Origin: Paraspadella gotoi
Lineage: Eukaryota; Chaetognatha
NCBI GenBank assembly: GCA_051294375.1
Contig: CM119266.1
Span: 26,106,851-26,170,850, forward strand
Length of the DNA: 64,000 nt
Direction of reading: 5' to 3'
Shown in pieces: positions 56,301 to 64,000 of the stretch. The position numbers were made by a program, and so were the translations under genes. Within the stretch, counting starts at the first letter, position 1. The number at the start of each line of letters is the position of its first letter. The notes under the pieces are model-generated. The model saw nothing but the letters and a program-made list of their open reading frames with translations. It was not told the DNA's origin and ran no database searches.

Positions 56301-56468
56301 GATTAAAATAAATTAAATAATTTTACTTTTGTTTATTTTCCTCTCCCCCGTTCTTAGATCCTCAACGCTCATCGACCCGATTCCGTCAACGCCGTCTGTT
56401 GGTTAAACGAGAAACGCGTCGCATCCGTTGGTCACGACGCCAACCTCAAAATTTGGGAGATTCAATGA
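49821..56468 (+). CDS. WDR1: Actin-interacting protein 1 (WD-repeat, cofilin partner)
   Basis: Thirteen exons join in frame to 610 residues, the normal AIP1 length: 49821-50049, 52363-52515, 52606-52687, 52759-52882, 54459-54633, 54724-54834, 54912-55028, 55103-55306, 55366-55463, 55583-55744, 55819-56020, 56186-56250 and 56358-56468. The N-terminus ([36 protein letters not shown]) and many WD repeats are highly characteristic ([90 protein letters not shown]). AIP1 folds as two seven-bladed propellers and speeds disassembly of cofilin-decorated actin filaments. Introns 1 and 4 are long and carry repeats; the rest are short. The start lies right after the TTAGGG-like repeat. Confidence 0.98.
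50050..52362 (+). other. AIP1 intron 1, with GC-richer pyrimidine island
   Basis: The first 1.6 kb is AT-rich without recognisable features. The segment 51640-52175 is a pyrimidine-rich island with CTCTCT and CGTCGTCGT runs. It ends in GCGCGCAGATGGCCGCCATTG, which contains a YY1-type GCCGCCATT core, then GTGACG and CGTCAC in inverted orientation six bases apart (52141-52158). Its composition suggests an internal promoter or enhancer; its Ser-rich frame (51567-51947) is a product of TCN runs. Confidence 0.45.
52900..52958 (+). repeat. Dispersed repeat with ATCGTCGCAA/TTGCGACGAT hairpin
   Basis: ATCGTCGCAA and TTGCGACGAT are perfect inverted repeats about 10 bases apart, followed by ATTGTAACGCCTTTGCGCAT. 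The same unit recurs at 59681-59735 with only a few changes. It starts just inside AIP1 intron 4. Confidence 0.75.
52983..53105 (+). repeat. Direct repeat A (5' copy) in AIP1 intron 4
   Basis: About 120 bases beginning TGATTAAATTTGGGTGTATG and ending TTTTATCAAAACAAACAAAT match 54229-54352 at roughly 85% by eye. The two copies bracket 1.1 kb of simple repeats and tRNA-like sequence. Confidence 0.8.
53332..53393 (+). repeat. (TC)n microsatellite
   Basis: An uninterrupted run of TC dinucleotides of about 55 bases in AIP1 intron 4. Confidence 0.95.
53634..53722 (+). repeat. tRNA-like / SINE-like segment
   Basis: GGTCCGGGGTTCTAGCCCGG (about 53688-53707) resembles a pol III B box with its T-arm: five perfect stem pairs (CCGGG/CCCGG) around a seven-base loop. 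The upstream part (GAGGTCGCATTCGATCAAAC) does not give a convincing A box or acceptor stem, so this is not a functional tRNA gene by eye. A degenerate tRNA-derived SINE is the best explanation. The flanks are simple repeats. Confidence 0.4.
53978..54118 (+). repeat. 18-bp tandem repeat (TTCTTTCTTTCCTTTCTA)
   Basis: About seven near-perfect head-to-tail copies of an 18-base pyrimidine unit. Because 18 is a multiple of three, all plus frames stay open and give spurious Phe/Ser/Leu proteins. It lies in AIP1 intron 4. Confidence 0.95.
54229..54410 (+). repeat. Direct repeat A (3' copy) plus GAGCCGGAATCTGCT hairpin
   Basis: 54229-54352 matches 52983-53105. It is followed by TTTTAGAGCCGGAATCTGCT and the near-complement AGCAGATCCGGCTAAAA (54367-54407), a hairpin with only two single-base bulges and a three-base loop. 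AGAGCCGGAATxTGCT also ends the repeat at 16731. Confidence 0.7.
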
Positions 56469-57229
56469 CGGCCACGCCCTCTCCGCTTCCTCGCTCTCGC
56501 ATCCGTCGGACGCGCCTTTCGTCCCGCGCGCTTTTTGAAAGTTTTGAATACGAAAAAAAACCCTTTTTGCTTTTTTTCTCTGAGTCGTCTTCGTTTTTCT
56601 TTTCACGATTTGCATGAAAATCCCACATTTCCCGGAACCCTTAAATTTTTATGCGAGCAGAAGTTTCTTTCATTACTGGTTCTATTGGTGTTTTTATGTA
56701 AGATACGTACCGTCACTTGTTTTAAAGTGAAAAAGTTTTTTCACAATAATGCGGGGATGTGCGAAAGACTTTCTCGCTTTGATTAAAGTTTTCGTTTGAC
56801 TCGCTTTACCATTCCTTTTTATTTATATAGGATTAACAATTATTAATTTAATTTTTTTATATCGATTTACGTTAAGATTGTTAAATTCAAATAATTTTAC
56901 CCTTTAATCGTTCTTCAGCTAAAAAATTCTTAGCCTTGAATCTTTTGAAGTTGTTTTCTCTCTGCCTCTCTCCCGGACCTTCGCGGCTTATCCGATACTT
57001 TTTAATCGTGTTTTCGTTCAATGGTGATCTTTACGTAGTTTCATTGTGATGGCCGCCATAACATCTAGCCTATTCTATTTTTATTACTATATTATTATCG
57101 ACGCTTTAATGTCATTTTAGGAGGAAAAAACTTGTCAAACCCCTAAAATGTTAAATAACTAGTCTTTTTCTCTTCACTGATCCGGAAGAAAGGAATCTCA
57201 ACCAAATAAAAAAAAACTTTTGAAAAAAT
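56469..57229. other. AIP1 3' region and next promoter
   Basis: No gene is seen. The first part is AIP1 3' untranslated sequence. GCTTATCC and GTGATGGCCGCCATAAC (about 57046, again a YY1-type core) lie in the second half, and the start codon of the next gene follows at 57230. Short frames here lack any coding signature. Confidence 0.5.
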
Positions 57230-59164
57230 ATGGCGTCGGCTTCGTCTCTTTTGGGCCTCGTCTCTCAACTCCAATCGATGGAGTCTTCCTTCGCCGCGAT
57301 TCTCTTCGAGGCGGCGATGAAACTGTCGTCGCTGACTGACGCCAAAGTCTTTCTCATGGTGGAATCGCCAGAGGGCAGGTGGGTGTCAAGACTGGTGAAG
57401 GAGAAAGGGGCCAAATGGCGATCTTTTCTCCTCCCATCATTTTTTTTTTCTTTCCTTGGAAAAGGAGCTGGGCCGGTCACCCTATCCTCCGTCACACCTT
57501 TCTCCACGAGGGACTCCACCCTCAGGAGGAGGACACCGAGATCGAGGTAGACCCCAACGTCAGCGCCATCGTCCGCCGCAAGAAGATGGCGCAGAGTCTG
57601 CAGCAGGAACATCCCCTCTACTCCTCGGGTCTCGACGCCGAAGACCCTTCGCAGCAGCGGTTCATGCAGGACGCCGTTTCGCAGCACAGCGACGTCGAAC
57701 CGGACTCTCCCTACGACAGGTTGGAACGAGGTTTGGCCGCTAAATCTGATTCACGGATGAAAATTTCGGCAAAATATTGTTTTTATTAGAAGCTGATTGG
57801 TTTCTTTTAGACCACAGACCAACTATCAGCGAAAACGAAGATTGGAGTCTCAGTTGAGTCAACACGGGTCCGGGGTAAACAAACACAGTCGGGGAACGCA
57901 GGGTAAGAGACAAAAAACGGGTCATGATCAACCTTTTTGCCCTACAGAACTTAGTCTTTGTATGTTTTTGTTTTAATGTCCAGGGCGACGCGTCCGAAAA
58001 GCCCCGCGCGGATCTCTCTCATCTTCGAACTCCCTCGACGCCGACTTCCGCGGCAACAGTTATCAAAGTGAGTCCCGGATTCAGTTGAAAAGGAAAAGCT
58101 TACTCTGCGTCGACTTACCTTTTTTACTTTGCAGCCAACCATTCCGTCGAAGCCCTCCACGAGGTCGGCGACTTCCCCTCCGGCGAATCCCAAGACTTTG
58201 GCCATAGTCCCGATCTGCTCGATCAACAGTCGCAGCCTCGACCGGATCAACAGCAGCTACAAAGGGGAGATCAGCAGCTGCAGATCTACGGACAGGCTTT
58301 CGCCGCTTCCGGCGCCGCCGAAACGTTTTCGAATCCGGAGGCTCCAGGATTCGAGGGATTTCCGGGCGGCGACAGTGGAGGTAGCGGACCTGGAGAAGTT
58401 CCCGGATTCGAAGCGGAAAACGGAGGCTTCGAGGTGGACGACGTTTTCGTGGCAGATACTGGAGGAGGAGGGGACGTAGGTGGTGGCGGCGGCGGTGGTG
58501 GAGGAGGAAAAAAACGGAAGAAACTATCTGATAAAAGCAGTTGGGCTCTGGTGCCCACAATCAGCCCAGAGGACAAAGTAAGATATTTTGATAGTTGATA
58601 ATGAATATCAAGCGTAACAATTTTAGCACATTAGCGAGCAAAAGTGTGCCATCTTATCGAAAATCAATTTCCCCCTAGAACTACATGAACATGTTTACAA
58701 TAATCGAAAAAGTAATTCCCTGTCAGTTATCAAATAATTCGCGACAATTTCTAGTATAAATTCTCTCTCGGCATCCCGGACGTCCTCAGCGACGCTGCCT
58801 ACCTTTATCCTTCCGGCAGAATATCGGGAAAAGGGACGCGACCCAAAGCTATGTGGAAAGGTACGTTAGGTTTTGCATACAGAATTAAAGATAACGGGGC
58901 CTACACTTCTTTTTTTTTAACGACCCGCTCATCCCTCATCTTCCAGGTTGGCGATACTCGTTTCACTCCGAATCCTCCATCCGCAACGTGATGTTGTTCA
59001 ACTGCAGTCATCGACAGCAGAACAAGTGCAAGGGTCAGATCACCGTTAATCGGGATTCCCTCCAAGTCGTCGGCCACAAACTTCACGACTTCGACGTCAG
59101 CCCGGATGTCGAGGCTACCCTGCAGGAAATCGACGAGAAAGAACTCTTGGCCGGCTTCAAGTAA
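57230..59164 (+). CDS. Probable FLYWCH-like zinc-finger protein
   Basis: Seven exons (57230-57378, 57465-57719, 57811-57902, 57984-58067, 58135-58577, 58755-58860, 58947-59164) join to 448 residues. The N-terminal ~65 residues look folded (LVSQLQSMESSFAAILFEAA, LTDAKVFLMVESPEGRSWAG). The middle is acidic to Gln/Gly-rich and disordered, with a poly-Gly run followed by the basic GKKRKK, a likely nuclear signal. The last two exons hold a domain with MWKGWRYSFHSES, then FNCSHRQQNKCKGQI and GHKLHDF: two Cys eight apart and two His three apart, in the order of a FLYWCH finger. The W/F positions fit only partly, so the family call is tentative. The protein is probably nuclear and DNA-binding, but no target can be inferred. 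Confidence 0.7.
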
Positions 59165-61355
59165 CACGACTCTCGGCTCCTCTTCGTATTCTCGCGTATT
59201 TTCCGCTCGGTAGCTCCCAATTGGGAGAGGGTTGAAGAAAGTTTTCATTTGTCAGTCATCAATGGGGTTTTTTTTTCGTATTATTTGGTTCGTACTTACT
59301 GCCATTATCTTGATTAAGTTTATGCCATTTTCGTTTCTTATTTTGTCTTTTATTTTTACATGATAGAAAGTTTCATATGCTGTGAACGAGTACTAGTTAC
59401 CGTCGCTTTTTACACATTTGATCGCGAGCATCAATGACCATTTTTATGGAAGTGTGCATGGTTAGTAAATTCGATTTGATTGAATTTTTTGCCTCATATC
59501 GACACCATTAATGATTTACAAAATTCTCATACGACGCGGAACGTCGCCGTTTGCTCAACGCAATTTATATCCCAGTTTGTTGATGAAAATTGTTCTTTCA
59601 TTTCTCATTTTTGTTTAAATTCTACAAAATCATGTCGGGGAAAATATATGGGCGAAAAGTGATTTGTGGTTTTTTTTTTATCGTCGCAATCGCTTAGCGT
59701 TTGCGACGATATTGTAACGCTTTTGCGCATAAGTGGCGTTGTCGTCGTCGTTGTTGTCGCCGGCTTATTCTTTTTTTCTCTTTTTTCCTGCTGCTTCTGC
59801 TGTTTTTTTTTCAGGGGCTGCGTCTGCTGATTAGTTTATTTTTTGACAATGACAATTGACAATGATAAAATTTTTTTTTTTTTTTTAGAAACTGTAACTT
59901 TAATTTTCCTCGCTACTTTATTATTTTTTTAAATTGACAATCGCAAAATATAATTTTTCTTTGTTTATAAATTAATTTTCTTTTCTCAAATTTTTTTTTT
60001 TTTTAGTATCAAAATTTTTCGTCAATCCAGATTTTTCTTATGCAATTGCGACGATCCTTATGCTTTTAAGATTTTTTTTTTTTTTAAAGCAGCTTTAGGT
60101 CCCTAATATTAGTTGCTAGTGATTAGGAAGTCAGGCAAGTTCCTACATGAAAAGGGAGTTCATATGGGAGAGAATCTCGGATCTTTTTGCAGTCTCCAAG
60201 GGTTAGAAAGAGTAGCGTTTTAAGCAGTTTGACCTATTCGGCATCGGTTATGAACCCCTTACTTTTCGGTTCGGAGACTTTAATCCATCGGGCATCGATA
60301 TGAAGTCGGATTCTAAATTTACTTTAGTCACCAAAATAGCATTAAACGTCCGACAACTGAAAAAACTTCGGAAATTTTTTTCAAAAAATCCATTACCCAA
60401 TTCGAATAATTGTTTTTTCCCTGGAAAACAAATTTTAAACCCGCTTTTTTTCCTCTGGGAACTTTTGCTGCAGCGAAGACCTTATCAGTAGTTCTAGGTG
60501 GACAGAACATTATTCTTCTCAAATGGATTTTTTAAATCGCGATATTATTCGCCGACACACCGGGTCGTCGTGAAATGGTGTCCTCTTGGCCCACGCAATC
60601 TTCACCGGCGGATTTAAAAGAACAGAAGTTTTAAAATAGTAATAAATGCAGAACGATAACACTTTTAAAAAGACCACCTGGTCAACTCTTTCATCAATTC
60701 CATTTAATACAGAAACAAAAAAATCAAACCCAAAAAATTGGGGCGAGGGGGAAAGTTTTGATCATAATCCTTTTTGATCATAATCCTTATTCCAAATAAA
60801 CAGATCAGAGTAAAGGGATCTACCAGTTTATTCAACAACAATTTCTAAAAGTTTTTCAGTCATGGATGGCAAAAAAAACCATTTATCAATACTATATAAT
60901 TGGGATAATTTTTAGTTGACAACCGAGTCAATATCGCCTTTCACAAGGTGTCTAGATATCTGGCTCTAGATATTTTTTGAAAACATTTTAGAGCTTAAAC
61001 TTAATTTTGTATTTTTTAATATTTTCAACTTGGGGGGGGGGGGATGAAGGAAATCACGCTCTTTCATCATTAATCTCTCACCATCTAACTTAGCAGCTGG
61101 TGTCCGACCTCCACTTTTTTTATCTCCCACTTTCTGCTATTTATTCCATGACTTTAAATAAAAATTCTTTTTTTGCTCAACTTTTTACCCGAAATATTCA
61201 TATTGTTTGAAGCGCTAGTACTTAAAATTATGAGCCTCATTTCAACACTTCGTTGGATCAAGAAGCCCTTCAGCTTCATTTTCAAAAATATTCATTAAAA
61301 TTTGCATTTTTCAAACTTTTAAAAAGGAGGTAAAATTTCACCACCCGAAAACAGC
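59165..61355. other. Intergenic region rich in dispersed repeats
   Basis: No gene is seen. 59675-60065 shares several blocks with AIP1 intron 4: the ATCGTCGCAA hairpin unit (59681-59735), then CTGCTGCTTCTGCTG, CAGGGGCTGCGTCTGCTGAT and TTTGACAATGA words. The rest is AT-rich, with a run of ten or more G at 61034-61043. Frames at 60300-60491 and 60328-60522 have no family resemblance. The astacin promoter should be in the last few hundred bases. Confidence 0.55.
59681..59735 (+). repeat. Second copy of the ATCGTCGCAA hairpin repeat
   Basis: This matches 52900-52958 with CGCTTAGCG in place of CGCTAAGCG in the loop, so both the outer arms (ATCGTCGCAA/TTGCGACGAT) and the inner CGCT/AGCG arms are kept. 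Confidence 0.75.
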
Positions 61356-64000
61356 ATGCTTCTCGGCGCGATTTCACTGATTATTTTCGTCGCAGAAGGG
61401 GGAAATGGTAAGAAATCAAGACCTACAATATATATCGATGCCAGAGACTGGCAATCATTATCGGATAGAAACAAGTTTGAGCAAACTATGCCCGATCTGC
61501 TCACGATAATTTAGCGAACATCAATTAATCGATTGATTGATTTATCAATTTTTTTATTCATTTGAGAAATCTGTTATATCCGCTATAATTTTGTAAGGTA
61601 ATTTTTTATAATACGATGTTTTAAGTGATTTGATTTGACTGACCGATAAAACTATCGGGCCGACTGACATTCCGACAGAGCAAATTATAGAACTGACTTG
61701 ACTAAACTTTGGCCATATAAATTTTTTTTCATCACGTCAAAGCGATTCCCCCCTGGCGGCACCTGTTGACTCTTTCCACGACGCGTATTTGGCCGAATGG
61801 CATCATTCCCTACCGTCTCGTTAGCTACGACGACACCGACAAAAACGCCGTAGACAATATAAGAGACGCTATGGACAGTTGGCAGAACAAGACCTGCATC
61901 AGGTTCTATCCCGTCTTTTTTCGATGAATTTTAAACTATTGTAATGAAAAAATATGTTATATTTTGGTTATATGTAAATAATTTTCGGAATCACGAAAGG
62001 TTCCTTCAGTCCTTGATTCTATTTCCTAAAAAAAATATTTTTTTATATAGATTCGTTCCCGAGGCGGAATACCAAGGCTCGTCCGGTGTTTTGAGCATTT
62101 TCAATGCCGACTCGCCCTGTCGGGCTCTCGTAGGGTGAGTATTAAGGAATATGACAAACCACCAAATAATTTAATAAATCAAGCGAAGCCCTCAATTGAG
62201 TCCAATACACTCCCGCAGTTACTACGGCGTGGGCGGATCCGAAGTGTTCTTGGGCGCCGAAAGATGCGGAACTTCGATGCAAACGATCATCCACGAATTC
62301 GGCCACGTCATCGGACTCAAACACGAAGACACGAGGTCGGACAGAGACGAATACCTCACCCTCGCCGATGCGGTAAGTTGTCTTAACCCGAGAAAAATTA
62401 ACGATATAAAATAGGTACAATAAATATAAAAATTATCCATTCATTTGATAATCAATAAATTATGCTATCTTTTCCCTGACTTAGGACAGGCTTTGGTCCG
62501 TTAAGGGTCTTCCATCCCTATTACAAGATAATAACATGACAGGACCCGAGCTTTTTCTGTATGAGTTGTAAGTTAAAATTTGGTAGTATCGATGAAAAGG
62601 TCTGTCAATGATTGCACGAACTCACGTATTTTGAAATTTTCAAGAAGGATGTCTAATATCTAATTAGAAAACTAGGGCAGAAAGTAACTTTTTTAACTTT
62701 GTGTTGTATATATGCTACTCTATATATATATGTAGTGAAATTTATTAAATTCTTACATTTATTTTAAAATTTATTATATAAAATTTTAAATACTAATTGA
62801 GTAAATCAAGTAATCTTGCAATTTTTCATAACTCGGAAATTTCGAAATGATGGATTTTGTTCTTCATATTTTCGAATTAGTACCGATTAAATGGACTTTC
62901 TCCTGCGTTTTTTATTCGTGCCTTTTAAACAGTTCCACTGGGAGAAGGACAATGAGCCCGGTCTCGAGCTGTTAACTCCATACGATTATCTTTCGGTGAT
63001 GCAAACCTCAAGTCTGGGAGTCGCCAATAACGCGATATGGGGTCGCTACAAGAAAACGATGAACAGTTACAATACAAAAGTGAGCTCGATTAGATTTTGA
63101 ACAAAGACAAATGAACAAAAAGAAATTAAAAAAAAAAATCTTTTTAGGATCCCTGCTACCAACAATTTGTCGGAAGAACAATCTATCCGTCTTTCTACGA
63201 TACAAAAGGTGAATCATTTTTTTCATAATTGCAGCACATGTGAATGAATGAAATAAAAATTAAGTAATAAAACCTTGCAGGAATCAACTTAGCCTACAGT
63301 TGCGCGAGTAGCTGTACAGAAGAAGTCAGAGAATTATGCGAATTGGAAGGTTCGTAAACGATTTCTGGATTTTTCATTGAACTGCTCCCTACATACAATA
63401 TGAACTTTTTCGTTGCTTAAATTTTTGAGGCGACGACTGTTTTGTTGGTGGCACGGATTGTTCTTGCATCTGTCCCGGGATGTGGACAGATCCTTGCAAT
63501 TCGGGGGGAGCGATGGCGCGAACTTTAGTTCCGTGCGGTTCCGGGATGTGGACCTGCCACGACGGGCGATGTATAGATGAGAGATGGGTGTGCGATAAGT
63601 ACCCTGGTGAGTGTAAAGTTTTTCTATTCATTCGTCTATTTGGATAAAGGGTGTCTTTTTTATTCATTTATTCTGCAAACTATCTGGTCTATCAGATCCA
63701 TCTCCTGCTCCTATTTCTTGCAGTGCCGTATCACCTTAAACGCTAAATATTTCCACCCTTTCCCACAAAAACTACTTCTGCTGCTTCCACCCCCAACCCC
63801 TTAAGACTGTGACGATGGCGAAGACGAGATCTGCGCAGGGTTCCACCTCTGCCCGCTCGACGCCGCGCCCAATCCGGAAGTGACGATCTCAGGCGAGGCT
63901 ATGAGTTGCGCCGATGCGGTCGCCAGGTGGCCACGTCTCGTCTGCCTCGAAACGTCGCCCTTCGTCGACAAGTGTTGCCGCGAATGTCACTCGGCCAACG
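61356..64000 (+). CDS. Secreted astacin metalloprotease with LDL-A and ShK-like modules (partial)
   Basis: Nine exons are visible: 61356-61407, 61743-61902, 62051-62134, 62219-62372, 62933-63079, 63148-63208, 63281-63349, 63430-63606 and 63806-64000. The gene is cut by the window end. Exon 1 encodes a signal peptide (MLLGAISLIIFVAEGG). The catalytic domain starts within about 25 residues of it (RIWPNGIIPYRLV), so a propeptide is nearly absent. The zinc motif HEFGHVIGLKHEDTRSDRDE is complete. The Met-turn reads YLSVMQTSS, where astacins normally have SxMHY with the Tyr ligand. Cys-rich modules follow (CFVGGTDCSCICPGMWTDPC), then an LDL-receptor class A module (CHDGRCIDERWVCDKYPDCD), then a ShK-like Cys module (CADAVARW, CCREC). 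Astacins cleave matrix, cuticle or growth-factor precursors outside the cell. Confidence 0.92.
61465..61700 (+). repeat. Dispersed repeat in astacin intron 1
   Basis: CAAGTTTGAGCAAACTATGC (61471), an ATTGATTGATT tract and then CCGACTGACATTCCGACAGAG words repeat, in the same order, the sequence at 16379-16731. The copy is diverged but its architecture is recognisable. Confidence 0.55.
62405..62535 (+). repeat. Dispersed repeat, copy in astacin intron 4
   Basis: This is the second copy of the element at 46765-46885, sharing AATATAAAAATTATCCATT, CCCTGACTTAGGACAGGCTT and an AAGATAATxACA end. Both copies lie in introns on the sense strand. Confidence 0.6.

Noticed and set aside
57265-57687. 140-codon minus-strand frame
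   Set aside because: It is antisense to exons 1 and 2 of the FLYWCH-like gene, whose splice sites and phases are consistent.

Overview
This is a stretch of an animal (metazoan) nuclear genome, most likely an invertebrate. Genes on both strands are split by GT-AG introns. GC-richer coding exons alternate with AT-rich introns, spacers and simple repeats, and several proteins are animal families: Abl-interactor, tetraspanin, VAP, AIP1/WDR1, CHMP1 and an astacin with LDL-A and ShK-like modules. I cannot place it in a phylum. Two N gaps lie between copies of identical sequence, and some blocks are repeated with one-base homopolymer differences, so this looks like a draft assembly from long reads with unresolved repeats.

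Layout. 1-5163 is AT-rich with retroelement debris and no convincing gene. 5164-18177 (+) is a giant Cys-rich repeat protein whose roughly 10 kb central exon holds two tandem-repeat fields and a 1.5 kb duplicated block. 18855-20063 (+) is a tetraspanin. 20360-21540 holds tandem copies of a repeat with a TTAGGG-like core and a CCGACCG/CGGTCGG hairpin, plus an 88 bp inverted repeat with hammerhead-like cores. 21872-22700 (-) is the ESCRT-III subunit CHMP1. 23887-29652 (-) is a 1739-residue disordered protein I do not recognise. 31208-39546 (+) is Abl-interactor, with a non-LTR reverse-transcriptase remnant and a Penelope-type GIY-YIG fragment in its introns. 40015-41280 (-) is a coiled-coil protein that diverges from VAP. 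41713-47351 (+) is VAP with a 792-codon coiled-coil exon. 49821-56468 (+) is the actin-disassembly factor AIP1/WDR1. 57230-59164 (+) is a probable FLYWCH-like zinc-finger protein. 61356-64000 (+) is a secreted astacin metalloprotease cut by the window end.

For eight of the nine models I checked intron phases and total length. Abi (616 aa), AIP1 (610), CHMP1 (202), tetraspanin (232), VAP (1037 with and 245 without the large exon), the FLYWCH-like protein (448) and the large minus-strand gene (1739) all close in frame. The coiled-coil gene beside VAP needs one extra base, which fits an indel in an A run. The genes do not form a pathway. Several share a cytoskeleton and membrane theme (Abi in WAVE signalling, AIP1 with cofilin, VAP at ER contacts, CHMP1 in ESCRT-III, tetraspanin), but nothing in the sequence links them beyond position.

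The most interesting signals are the VAP coiled-coil exon, which is phase 0/0 so that skipping it restores a normal-length VAP; the giant Cys-repeat protein with its recurring GDPW module; a CHMP1 with a new MGxxxS N-terminus; an astacin with a normal zinc motif but an altered Met-turn; and the hammerhead-like inverted repeat.
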